NCBI RefSeq assembly: GCF_042648445.1
Contig: NZ_JBHRYB010000003.1
Location: 186,001 to 250,000, forward strand
DNA from: Bacterioplanoides pacificum
GTDB taxonomy: Bacteria > Pseudomonadota > Gammaproteobacteria > Pseudomonadales > Oceanobacteraceae
Direction of reading: 5' to 3'
DNA length: 64,000 nt
The notes below the pieces were generated by a model. It was given only the letters and a program-made list of their open reading frames with translations, made no database searches and was not told the DNA's origin. The position numbers and the translations under genes were made by a program. Within the stretch, counting starts at the first letter, position 1; every line of letters starts with the position of its first letter. This document shows positions 43,749-51,944 of the stretch, one piece after another.

Positions 43749-43768
43749 CGATGGCATGGATGCCATCG
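43749..43768. repeat. Palindromic hairpin between yidC and mnmE
   Basis: CGATGGCAT-GG-ATGCCATCG, a perfect 9-bp stem, in a 267-base gap without a gene. The following bases contain GGATGTACTTGCTGCGTGTC. It resembles a dispersed intergenic element, but only one copy is in this window. Confidence 0.5.
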
Positions 43769-43965
43769 AAGAGCATACACGGATGTACTTGCTGCGTGTC
43801 GCGTGCTGAAATACCGGATCGGGGTTTTCTTTTATCGGGAAAGTGTCTCGTGTTCGATTTGTCACGTGACACGTGGTAAATACATCCCTGTACACTCGAC
43901 TATCGCATCCCTGCGATAGACGGTCACTCAGACAAAACCAACACAAGACACTCAAGCGAATTTTT

Positions 43966-45363
43966 ATGTCAGACCAGGCCATTCACCAGGACACCATCAC
44001 CGCCGTTGCCACCGCCCCCGGACGTGGAGGCGTTGGTATTATTCGGGTATCCGGTGAGTTGGCACTCACGGTGGCGAAGAACATCCTGGGTTTTCAGCCA
44101 AAGCCACGTTATGCCCACTATGGCCCTTTCACCGCCGCTGATGGCACGGTACTGGACGAAGGTATCGCGCTGTATTTTCCTAATCCACATTCGTTTACCG
44201 GTGAAGACGTACTTGAGCTGCAGGGCCACGGTGGTCCGGTGGTGCTCGATCTGTTGTTAAAAGAAGTGGTGGCGCTCGGTTGCCGCCTGGCCCGCCCCGG
44301 TGAATTCTCAGAACGCGCCTTCCTGAACGACAAAATGGATCTGGCTCAGGCGGAGGCCATTGCCGACCTGATTGATTCTGCCTCCGAGCAGGCTGCCCGC
44401 TGTGCGCTGCGTTCGATGCAGGGCGAGTTCTCCAATAAAGTCCACAGCTTGCTGGACCAGCTGATTCATTTGCGGATGTACGTTGAGGCGGCCATCGACT
44501 TCCCGGAAGAAGAGATTGATTTCCTCTCCGATGGCAAAGTTTCCACTATGTTATCCACAGTTGACGGTGAATTAAAATCGGTGCTGCAGGAGGCTAATCA
44601 GGGGGCGTTATTGCGTGAAGGAATGAACGTGGTCATTGCCGGGCGGCCAAACGCGGGTAAGTCCTCACTACTGAACGCTCTGGCGGGCCAGGAGCGCGCC
44701 ATTGTCACCGATATCGCCGGCACCACTCGTGACGTGTTGAAAGAACATATTCATATCGACGGTATGCCGCTGCACATCATAGATACCGCGGGTTTGCGCG
44801 ATGCACCGGACGAAGTGGAACGCATTGGAATTCAACGCGCCTGGGCCGAAATTGAACAGGCCGACCGGGTGTTATTAATGATTGATTCCACCACCACAGA
44901 AACCGATCCCAAGGCGCTGTTACACGCCTTATATGACGAGCAGGGACTGGCCTCAGAAACCGAATCGTTACTGGCCTCTGGCCGTCTGACAGTGATCCGT
45001 AATAAGGCGGATATTTCAGAAGAAAGCATGGGGTTATCCACAACCGGAGATTTCCCCACGATTACCCTGTCTGCGAAACATAATCAGGGCGTTGATGACC
45101 TGCGTCAGCACCTGAAAGACGTGATGGGATTTGAAGCGGCTTCTGAAGGCGGCTTCCTTGCCCGCCGCCGCCATATCGATGCATTGAATCGCGCTCAGCA
45201 GGCGCTGGATTTTGGCCGTCAGCAGCTGGAAGGTATGGCCGCCGGTGAGTTGCTGGCCGAAGACCTGCGCATGGCGCAACACGCGCTGAATGAAATCACC
45301 GGTGAATTCACCGCTGATGACCTGCTCGGTGAGATTTTTGGCAGTTTTTGTATCGGCAAATAA
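43966..45363 (+). CDS. mnmE: tRNA modification GTPase MnmE
   Basis: 465 residues from MSDQAIHQDTI; an ATG at 43873 is in frame but adds an unrelated stretch. N-terminal folate-binding domain (ATAPGRGGVGIIRVSG), helical domain, and inserted G domain with GRPNAGKSSLLNAL (G1), DIAGTTRD (G2) and DTAGLRD (G3). It ends with the invariant FCIGK. With MnmG it makes (c)mnm5U34 in tRNAs. Two perfect DnaA boxes (44551 and 45034) lie within the coding sequence. Confidence 0.97.
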   Translation: MSDQAIHQDTITAVATAPGRGGVGIIRVSGELALTVAKNILGFQPKPRYAHYGPFTAADGTVLDEGIALYFPNPHSFTGEDVLELQGHGGPVVLDLLLKEVVALGCRLARPGEFSERAFLNDKMDLAQAEAIADLIDSASEQAARCALRSMQGEFSNKVHSLLDQLIHLRMYVEAAIDFPEEEIDFLSDGKVSTMLSTVDGELKSVLQEANQGALLREGMNVVIAGRPNAGKSSLLNALAGQERAIVTDIAGTTRDVLKEHIHIDGMPLHIIDTAGLRDAPDEVERIGIQRAWAEIEQADRVLLMIDSTTTETDPKALLHALYDEQGLASETESLLASGRLTVIRNKADISEESMGLSTTGDFPTITLSAKHNQGVDDLRQHLKDVMGFEAASEGGFLARRRHIDALNRAQQALDFGRQQLEGMAAGELLAEDLRMAQHALNEITGEFTADDLLGEIFGSFCIGK

Positions 45364-45402
45364 ACCGTTCAGCTCAGCCATTGTTAACGCCGGTTATGAC
45401 AA

Positions 45403-45426
45403 CAGCGTCATCTCCTGATGACGCTG
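45403..45426. terminator. Hairpin between mnmE and cueR
   Basis: CAGCGTCATC-TCCT-GATGACGCTG, a perfect 10-bp stem between convergent genes. T-runs are weak on both strands, so its strength as a terminator is uncertain. Confidence 0.55.
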
Positions 45427-45431
45427 GGTTA

Positions 45432-45824
45432 TTAATCCGGTTGTGCCAGCCCCGAAATAATCGGGCAGTCCGGGCGCGAATCGCCCTGACAGTTGTCTGC
45501 CAGGTGGGTTAACACCTGGCTCATTTGTTGTAATTCTTCCGCTTTCCGTTGCAGTTCTGCCACGTGTTGCAGAGCAAGACGTTTGACATCGGCACTGGCG
45601 CGTCCCTGATCTCGCCATAACGCCAGCAGTTCGTGCATCTGCTCCACCGAGAAGCCCAGGTTACGTGCGCGACGGATAAAACTCAGGGTTTCGACATCCC
45701 GCTGTGAATAATTACGGTAGCCGGCAGCCGTACGTTCAACCGCCTCAATCAGCCCGGTGGCTTCGTAATAACGGATCATTTTGGCCGATACCCCGGAGGC
45801 TGCGGCCGCTTTACCTATGTTCAT
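45432..45824 (-). CDS. cueR: Copper-responsive MerR-family regulator
   Basis: 130 residues. The MerR winged HTH begins MNIGKAAAASGVSAKMIRYYE, followed by a coiled-coil dimerisation helix. C112 and C120 (NCQGDSRPDCPI) match the Cu(I)/Ag(I)-binding pair of CueR in position and context, which separates it from ZntR or MerR. It starts 3 bases after the copA stop, so it is co-transcribed with the efflux ATPase and autoregulated through the promoter at 48343-48373. Confidence 0.93.
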   Translation of the reverse strand: MNIGKAAAASGVSAKMIRYYEATGLIEAVERTAAGYRNYSQRDVETLSFIRRARNLGFSVEQMHELLALWRDQGRASADVKRLALQHVAELQRKAEELQQMSQVLTHLADNCQGDSRPDCPIISGLAQPD

Positions 45825-45827
45825 CCT

Positions 45828-48302
45828 TCAGGCTCCCGTGATTGTTGCCGGTGCGGAAAAGCGGCGTAAGCGCAACGCGTTGGCCAGTACAAACACCGAC
45901 GACAACGCCATGGCGGCTGCCGCAAATACCGGTGATAACAGCAGGCCAAAGGCCGGATACAGGGCCCCGGCGGCCAGCGGAATCAGCGCTGAGTTGTAAG
46001 CGAAGGCCCAGAACAGGTTCTGTTTGATATTACGCAGGGTGCTTTGTGATAACGCGATGGCGTTTGGTACTCCTTGCAGGCTGCCGGACATCAGCACCAC
46101 ATCGGCCGCTTCAATGGCGATATCGGTACCACTGCCGATGGCGATACCAATGTCTGCATGGGCCAGAGCCGGTGCATCATTAATACCATCACCAACAAAG
46201 GCCAGCTGGCCGTAACGCTGTTTCAGCTGAGTAACCGCATCGACTTTGCCCTGTGGCAGTACTTCCGCGACAACTTCATCGATCCCCAGCTGGCGGGCAA
46301 TCACATCGGCGGTACGCTGGTTATCACCGGTAATCATCGCCACTTTCAGCCCCAGCTGATGCAGTGCCTGAATCGCCGCCGGAGTATCGGCTTTGATTGG
46401 GTCTGCCACGGCGATGATGGCGGCCAGACGCCCATCAATGGCGGCGTATAACGGTGATTTACCTTCGTCGCCGAGCCGTGTGGCGCTGCCGGCAAAGCTG
46501 CTGATATCAATGCCCAGCTGCAGCATATAGCGATCGGCACCGATATGGACAGGCTGGCCATTAACGTGTGCTGCAATACCAAAGCCGGTCACCGACTCAA
46601 ACTGGCTGACCGCCGGTATTGTCAGTTGCCGCTGGCTGGCCGCAGCCACAATCGCGCGGGCCAGTGGGTGTTCTGAGCGTGATTCGGCTGCGGCAACCAG
46701 TGCCAGCACCTCATCTTCCTGAAAGCCGTTGCTGACTTCCAGATCGGTCAGGGTTGGCTGTCCTGCGGTTAAGGTACCGGTTTTATCGAGCGCCACCACG
46801 GCGGCGTCTTTTAAGGATTGCAGCGCTTCGCCTTTGCGGAACAGGATACCCATTTCCGCACCTCGTCCGGTGCCCACCATAATCGAGGTGGGAGTGGCCA
46901 GGCCCATGGCACACGGGCAGGCAATAATCAGCACTGCCACGGCATTGACCAGAGCAAAGCTGAGTGCCGGAGTGGGGCCGGCAATCAGCCAGACCATAAA
47001 GGTCAGCGCGGCTGCGGCCATCACTGCCGGTACAAACCAGAGCGTGACTTTATCCACCAGGGTCTGAATCGGCAGTTTGGAGCCCTGCGCCTGTTCCACC
47101 ATACGGATAATCTGTGATAACACAGTGTCACCGCCAACCGCGGTGGCACGCAGTGTGAGTGTACCCTGCTGATTGATGGTGCCGCCGACCAGAGAATCCC
47201 CTGCCTGCTTGGCAACCGGCACCGGCTCACCGCTGATCATCGACTCATCGACATAACTGCTGCCATCCAGCACCTCACCGTCCACCGGCAGACGTTCTCC
47301 CGGACGTACTTCTAGCAAGTCGCCATCCACCACGGCGCTGATCGGCAGTTCGACGATCTGGCCGTCGCGCTGTACCCGGGCTGTTTTCGGCTGCAGCCCC
47401 ACCAGGCGCTGAATCGCCTGTGAAGTCCGGCCTTTGGCCCGCGCTTCAAGTAACCGGCCGAGCAGAATCAGGGTGACGATCACGGCCGCCGCTTCAAAAT
47501 AAACGTTGGCGGTGCCTGTGGGTAACAACCCGGAAAAAAACGTAGCGATAACGGAATAGCCCCAGGCGGCGGAGGTGCCCAGTACCACCAGAGAGTTCAT
47601 ATCCGGTGCCGCGCGTAATAACGCCGGAATACCGTGGCGGAAGAAACGTAATCCGGGGCCGAATAACACCAGGCTGGCGAGCACAAACTGAATCAGCCAG
47701 CTGGTTTGAGTACCTATGGTATTGGCCAGCCAATGGTGGATGGCGGGGATAAAATGGCCGCCCATTTCGATGATAAACAAGGGCAGCGTGAATAACGCAG
47801 CGAAGCTCAGGTCTCGCTGTAACCCCAGTCGTTCAGCATCTTTGCGGGCAGTCTGCTGATCATCCTGGCCGCCTGCCGGCTGATTGACGGAGGCCTGGTA
47901 ACCGGCCTGGTTAATGGCATCGATTAATGTCTGGCTATCGGCACTGCCCTCTACGGTAGCGCGTTCGGTGGCCAGATTAACACTGACCCGGGTAACCCCG
48001 GTCACGGCCTGTAAAGCACGTTCCACCCGGCCGACGCAGGAAGCGCAACTCATGCCTTCGATATTCAGTTCGCGGGTCTGGCTGCTGACCTGGTAACCGG
48101 CGTTTTCAATCGCCTGAATCAGGGCGCTGGCATCCGGGTTGCGGCTGTGGATATCGGCCCGTTCGGTGGCCAGGTTAACCACCACCTGTTCGACGCCATC
48201 GACCTTTTTCAGTGCCGCTTCAACCCGGCCGACACAGGACGCACAGCTCATGCCTTCAATCGGCAGGCTGATCAGGGTTGTGGGGTTGGCTGGAGTGTCC
48301 AT
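45828..48302 (-). CDS. copA: Copper-exporting P1B-type ATPase
   Basis: 824 residues. Two N-terminal HMA domains each have GMSCASC (C20/C23 and C86/C89). The membrane CPC motif is in IIACPCAMGLATP; the phosphorylation site is in DKTGTLT; HP is in SEHPLARAIV; and GDGINDAPALAHADIGIAIG closes the hinge. It exports Cu(I) from the cytoplasm using ATP. A GAGGTG site precedes the ATG by 4-5 bases. It is first in the copA-cueR operon; the MerR-type promoter lies 41 bases upstream. Confidence 0.96.
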   Translation of the reverse strand: MDTPANPTTLISLPIEGMSCASCVGRVEAALKKVDGVEQVVVNLATERADIHSRNPDASALIQAIENAGYQVSSQTRELNIEGMSCASCVGRVERALQAVTGVTRVSVNLATERATVEGSADSQTLIDAINQAGYQASVNQPAGGQDDQQTARKDAERLGLQRDLSFAALFTLPLFIIEMGGHFIPAIHHWLANTIGTQTSWLIQFVLASLVLFGPGLRFFRHGIPALLRAAPDMNSLVVLGTSAAWGYSVIATFFSGLLPTGTANVYFEAAAVIVTLILLGRLLEARAKGRTSQAIQRLVGLQPKTARVQRDGQIVELPISAVVDGDLLEVRPGERLPVDGEVLDGSSYVDESMISGEPVPVAKQAGDSLVGGTINQQGTLTLRATAVGGDTVLSQIIRMVEQAQGSKLPIQTLVDKVTLWFVPAVMAAAALTFMVWLIAGPTPALSFALVNAVAVLIIACPCAMGLATPTSIMVGTGRGAEMGILFRKGEALQSLKDAAVVALDKTGTLTAGQPTLTDLEVSNGFQEDEVLALVAAAESRSEHPLARAIVAAASQRQLTIPAVSQFESVTGFGIAAHVNGQPVHIGADRYMLQLGIDISSFAGSATRLGDEGKSPLYAAIDGRLAAIIAVADPIKADTPAAIQALHQLGLKVAMITGDNQRTADVIARQLGIDEVVAEVLPQGKVDAVTQLKQRYGQLAFVGDGINDAPALAHADIGIAIGSGTDIAIEAADVVLMSGSLQGVPNAIALSQSTLRNIKQNLFWAFAYNSALIPLAAGALYPAFGLLLSPVFAAAAMALSSVFVLANALRLRRFSAPATITGA

Positions 48303-48311
48303 CGTTCACCT

Positions 48312-48345
48312 CGTTAATACGTATCCGCTTTGATACGGATTAACG
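48312..48345. repeat. Second dyad overlapping the copA -10 region
   Basis: CGTTAAT-a-CGTATC and GATACG-g-ATTAACG, 14-base arms with a single mismatch and a 6-base centre. The right arm covers the -10 box of the copA promoter, so it is a DNA dyad over the start site rather than a leader hairpin. Confidence 0.6.
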
Positions 48346-48373
48346 ATAAACCTTACCATCCTGGTAAGGTCAA
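48343..48373 (-). promoter_or_regulatory. CueR-type promoter of copA-cueR
   Basis: On the minus strand TTGACC (48373-48368), 19-base spacer, TATCGT (48348-48343). The spacer holds the dyad ACCTTACCA-N3-TGGTAAGGT (48350-48370). A 19-base spacer with a dyad in it is diagnostic of MerR-family activation by DNA distortion. Confidence 0.88.
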
Positions 48374-48388
48374 GCAAACGCAGCCAGG

Positions 48389-48532
48389 TCAGACGGTTTT
48401 GTAGCCGTGGCCTTCGCTGCTCCATTTGGCCAGCAGGTCGCGGAAGCGCTCATCCATGCCTTCGGTAGCGACTGGATTGGACAATACATCGTGCGCCATG
48501 ATGGCGGTGAAATGTTCGATGGCACAGGTTGG
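48389..48532 (-). pseudogene. Fragment of a metal-dependent hydrolase-like gene
   Basis: A minus-strand frame without start context reads PTCAIEHFTAIMAHDVLSNP, then ends DLLAKWSSEGHGYKTV before a stop at 48389-48391; an upstream in-frame stop is at 48533-48535. The TCA(I/L)EHFTAI stretch resembles the PF10118 metal-dependent hydrolase family. It is far too short to function. A perfect DnaA box lies at 48558-48566 in the same gene-less interval, which otherwise shows nothing recognisable. Confidence 0.4.
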
Positions 48533-48658
48533 TTAATGACAGTTGTTCTGCCGCAATTGTGGATAACTTGTCGCTATGACACCGCTGTTGTCATTAAAGC
48601 CAGCGGAACAACGGCCGATTGCTATCCTTAACTGGGTAACCATGCAGCGGAGTACGAT

Positions 48659-49528
48659 GTGCGTATCCTAATTTTGACGGCCTGCCTGACACTGGGGGGC
48701 TGTATTGCGGAAGATGATCCGCAGGACATTATCAACGATCAGGGCGATAGCGTGTCGGATCAGACCTTATCACTCAGTGGCTTCTGGGACGGCCAGTTTA
48801 ATCAGAGCACGGATATCCGCATGCTGATTTATAACGGTAACGTCTATGCACTGGATGGCAACAATGGTTATTACGGCACTGTGTCGCTGAACAGTGGTGA
48901 CCAGACAGCGCTGATTAACGCCACGGCGTATGCCTTAAACAGCGCTTCTGACAGCACGGCAGAACAACTGATTGCAGACGGCAACGACGCCGCTTATGTG
49001 TTGGATACCCAGCTTAGCAGTCTGTTTGTTAGTAATGACTCACTATTCGGCTCTTACAGTATTGACGGTACCAGCAGTGGCAATATCAAACTGACCCGTG
49101 ACGGTACCTGGAGTAATAACAGTCCGTTGTCGGCGTTAACTGTGGTTGGCAGCTGGAGCGCCAGTAACCATGAACTGGTGATGACCCGCGCTGGCAGCGG
49201 GGTGACCTTTACCGGAGTTTCCACCGCCACAGGCAACAGCGGTTGCAATTTCCGTGGCCGGCTGGAAACCATCGACAGCAACTACAACCTGTATCGGGCG
49301 GTGCTCAGCAGCCGTGAAGATTGCCCGGCATTTAATAACAGCGCCACGGGTTATGCCGGTTTTAACAGCGAAGGTGAGCTGGAGTTTTATCTGCGCGCAA
49401 ACAATGCGCTGTTATTTATGACGTTTGCACCACCGGCGGGCCAGAGCGGTGGTGACAGTAGCGGCGATGCGGGTGACGGTGAAACGGAAACCCCGGCGGA
49501 AGGAGATGGTGAAGCAACGGCTGAATAA
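48659..49528 (+). CDS. Putative outer-membrane lipoprotein of unknown function
   Basis: 289 residues from GTG, 6 nt after GCGGAG. The short signal RILILTACLTLGGC ends in a lipobox (LGGC, cysteine about 15) followed by acidic residues, so a lipid-anchored, probably outer-membrane protein is expected. The mature part is rich in Ser, Asn, Asp and Gly with repeating beta patterns (SGFWDGQFN, NGNVYALDGNNGYYG, YSIDGTSSGNIKLTRDG), suggesting a small beta-barrel or beta-sandwich. The C-terminus is a low-complexity Gly/Glu/Asp tail. No family is recognised. Confidence 0.7.
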   Translation: MRILILTACLTLGGCIAEDDPQDIINDQGDSVSDQTLSLSGFWDGQFNQSTDIRMLIYNGNVYALDGNNGYYGTVSLNSGDQTALINATAYALNSASDSTAEQLIADGNDAAYVLDTQLSSLFVSNDSLFGSYSIDGTSSGNIKLTRDGTWSNNSPLSALTVVGSWSASNHELVMTRAGSGVTFTGVSTATGNSGCNFRGRLETIDSNYNLYRAVLSSREDCPAFNNSATGYAGFNSEGELEFYLRANNALLFMTFAPPAGQSGGDSSGDAGDGETETPAEGDGEATAE

Positions 49529-49570
49529 TTCCCCCGCCGCTTTGTGGAAAACCCTGTGATTTGTAAGCAT

Positions 49571-49598
49571 AAAACCCGGGCATAGCCTGGGTTTTTTT
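49571..49598 (+). terminator. Terminator of the lipoprotein gene
   Basis: AAACCCGGGC-ATA-GCCTGGGTTT with T7, 42 bases after the stop. Confidence 0.85.
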
Positions 49599-49620
49599 AT
49601 GCATAGAATGACCACTCAGC

Positions 49621-49762
49621 TTGTAGATAACTACTTATCTACAATAATGTACAGACTTATGTACAGCCTAACTGATTGTTTTTACTGTGAAAATATAAAA
49701 TAAGAACAGTCTGTTAGGAAAAAACACCACAGCGATAAAACAACTGTGGATAAAGTGGATAA
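49621..49762. other. AT-rich DnaA-box region upstream of mnmG
   Basis: No gene in 49529-49880. TTGTAGATAA-CTAC-TTATCTACAA (49621-49644) is a perfect 10-bp inverted repeat; ATGTACAG is repeated with a 12-base period (49647-49654, 49659-49666). A perfect DnaA box TTATCCACA (minus) is at 49745-49753, directly followed by a one-mismatch box at 49754-49762. In enterics the origin lies beside mnmG (gidA), so this may be a second replication or DnaA-regulated site. Confidence 0.55.
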
Positions 49763-49880
49763 CTTTAATGGTTAAAAAATGTGCAATGCTATGCCCTATC
49801 GCCACAATGCCTGATATAATGCGCGCCCTTTTTGTCCGGGCGCTGATGCCGGACAGGTAAACGAATAGCTGAGGTGTGTT

Positions 49881-51779
49881 GTGGATTATCCGGTTCGGTA
49901 CGATGTGATTGTGGTTGGCGGCGGGCACGCCGGTACAGAGGCAGCCCTGGCGGCGGCACGTACCGGTTGTAAAACGCTGTTGCTGACTCACAACACCGAT
50001 ACAGTGGGGGTGATGTCCTGTAACCCGGCCATTGGTGGTATCGGCAAAAGTCACCTGGTGAAAGAAATTGATGCCCTGGGCGGTGCCATGGCGCGTGCCA
50101 CCGACCTCGCCGGCATCCAGTTCCGTACCCTCAACAGCCGTAAAGGCCCGGCGGTACGTGCCACCCGCGCCCAGGCTGACCGGGCTTTGTACCGTAGTGC
50201 GATTCGTAACATCGTTGAAAATCAGCCTAATCTGGATATCTTCCAGGCGGCCTGTGATGACCTCATTGTCCAGGGTGACGGTGTCGGCTCGACTGCCTGT
50301 GGTGTGGTGACCAATACCAATATGCGTATTCACGCCACCACTGTGGTGCTGACGGCGGGTACTTTCCTTGGCGGACTTATCCACATCGGTATGGAAAACC
50401 ACAAAGGTGGCCGTGCCGGTGATCCGCCGTCGATTGCTCTGTCTGAGCGTCTGCGGGAAATGCCGTTTAACGTCGGTCGTTTAAAAACCGGTACCCCGGC
50501 GCGGATTGATCGTCGCAGTGTTGATTTCTCCGTGATGCAGGAGCAGCCGGGTGATACACCGCTACCCGTGATGTCCTTTATGGGCTCGGTGGACGAGCAC
50601 CCTGAGCAAGTGAGCTGCTATATCACTCACACCAACGAGCAGACCCACGACATCATCCGCAACAACCTCGATCGTTCACCGATGTATGCCGGTGTGATCG
50701 AAGGCGTTGGTCCACGTTATTGCCCGTCGATTGAAGATAAGGTGATGCGTTTTGCTGATAAAGACAGCCACCAGATTTTTGTTGAGCCGGAAGGCCTGAA
50801 CAGCAACGAGTTATACCCGAACGGTATTTCCACCTCGCTGCCGTTTGATGTGCAGCTGGATTTAATCCACAGCATGAAAGGTTTCGAAAACGCCCATATC
50901 ACCCGTCCGGGCTATGCCATCGAATACGATTATTTTAATCCGCAGGATCTGAAGCACAGCCTGGAAACCCGATTTGTGAACAACCTGTTCTTTGCCGGTC
51001 AGATCAACGGCACCACAGGTTACGAAGAAGCCGGTGCCCAAGGTCTGCTGGCCGGTACCAACGCGGCATTACGGGCGCTGGAAAAAGACGCCTGGGTACC
51101 ACGCCGGGATCAGTCGTACATCGGGGTACTGGTCGACGACCTGATCACCATGGGCACCAAAGAACCGTACCGTATGTTCACCAGCCGCGCGGAATACCGC
51201 CTGGTGCTGCGCGAAGACAACGCCGATTTACGCCTGACGGAAGTGGGTCGTGAGTTAGGGCTGGTGGACGATGAACGCTGGGCCGCTTTCTCGGCGAAAA
51301 AAGAAGGCATCGAGCGCGAAGCCGAACGGCTGAAAACCACCTGGGTTCAGGCCGGTACTGACGAAGCGAAAAAGCTGGAGGAAATGGGTGAAGCCGCCAT
51401 TGCCCGCGAATATAACCTGCACGATCTGCTGAAACGCCCGGGGCTGAACTATACACAAGTCGCTAACCTGAAAGGTGAAGCGGTGGCTGATGCCCAGATC
51501 GCTGAGCAGGTTGAAATTCAGGCCAAATACGATGGTTATATCGCCCGTCAGCTGGAAGAAATTGAGCAGCTGCGGCGTTACGAAAACACCAAACTGCCGA
51601 CCGATCTGGATTACGAAGCGATTGGTGGGTTATCCAACGAGGTGAAACAGAAACTGCAAACCCTGCAGCCTGAAACACTGGGCGTGGCATCGCGCATTTC
51701 CGGCGTCACCCCGGCGGCCATCAGTCAGATTCTGATTCACCTGAAAAAGCGTAAGCTGGCTAACCAGATGACGGCGTAA
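49881..51779 (+). CDS. mnmG: tRNA uridine-5-carboxymethylaminomethyl modification enzyme MnmG
   Basis: 632 residues from a GTG start (VDYPVRYDVIVVGGGHAGTE); E. coli has 629. The FAD-binding GGGHAGTEAALAAARTG, GGIGKSHLVKEIDALGG, FRTLNSRKGPAVRATRAQ, and the FAGQINGTTGYEEAGAQGL block are complete; the C-terminal helical domain contacts MnmE. It modifies wobble uridines with MnmE. In most gammaproteobacteria rsmG-parA-parB follow; here a terminator and then hipA follow. A perfect DnaA box lies in the gene at 50377. Confidence 0.97.
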   Translation: MDYPVRYDVIVVGGGHAGTEAALAAARTGCKTLLLTHNTDTVGVMSCNPAIGGIGKSHLVKEIDALGGAMARATDLAGIQFRTLNSRKGPAVRATRAQADRALYRSAIRNIVENQPNLDIFQAACDDLIVQGDGVGSTACGVVTNTNMRIHATTVVLTAGTFLGGLIHIGMENHKGGRAGDPPSIALSERLREMPFNVGRLKTGTPARIDRRSVDFSVMQEQPGDTPLPVMSFMGSVDEHPEQVSCYITHTNEQTHDIIRNNLDRSPMYAGVIEGVGPRYCPSIEDKVMRFADKDSHQIFVEPEGLNSNELYPNGISTSLPFDVQLDLIHSMKGFENAHITRPGYAIEYDYFNPQDLKHSLETRFVNNLFFAGQINGTTGYEEAGAQGLLAGTNAALRALEKDAWVPRRDQSYIGVLVDDLITMGTKEPYRMFTSRAEYRLVLREDNADLRLTEVGRELGLVDDERWAAFSAKKEGIEREAERLKTTWVQAGTDEAKKLEEMGEAAIAREYNLHDLLKRPGLNYTQVANLKGEAVADAQIAEQVEIQAKYDGYIARQLEEIEQLRRYENTKLPTDLDYEAIGGLSNEVKQKLQTLQPETLGVASRISGVTPAAISQILIHLKKRKLANQMTA

Positions 51780-51804
51780 GCTGCTGAATACTTCCGTTAA
51801 CTAG

Positions 51805-51833
51805 AAACGGCCGGTTAGCCCGGCCGTTTTTTT
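51805..51833 (+). terminator. Terminator of mnmG
   Basis: ACGGCCGG-TTAGC-CCGGCCGT with T7, 26 bases after the mnmG stop. It isolates mnmG from the hip module. Confidence 0.9.
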
Positions 51834-51834
51834 G

Positions 51835-51930
51835 TGCAGTATAATGCTCAAAGTAGAATCTAGCCTGTGTATTTATGCACTATATTGCATATTTTGGTTA
51901 GAAATGCTTAACTAAGTGCAATAAAATGCA
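51835..51930 (+). promoter_or_regulatory. Three phased operator-like sites upstream of hipA
   Basis: TGCA-N6-TGCT at 51835-51848, TGCA-N6-TGCA at 51876-51889 and TGCA-N6-TGCA at 51917-51930. Starts are spaced 41 and 41 bases, about four helical turns. The last site is extended to AAGTGCA-N6-TGCACTT and lies 14 bases before the hipA ATG. Probably binding sites for the HTH protein encoded after hipA. Confidence 0.7.
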
Positions 51931-51944
51931 CTTGGTGCTCTGTT

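Noticed and set aside
43861..43876. GTCACGTGACACGTG considered as a third parS site
   Set aside because: It shares only the central CACGTG with the parS palindrome; the flanking bases do not match.
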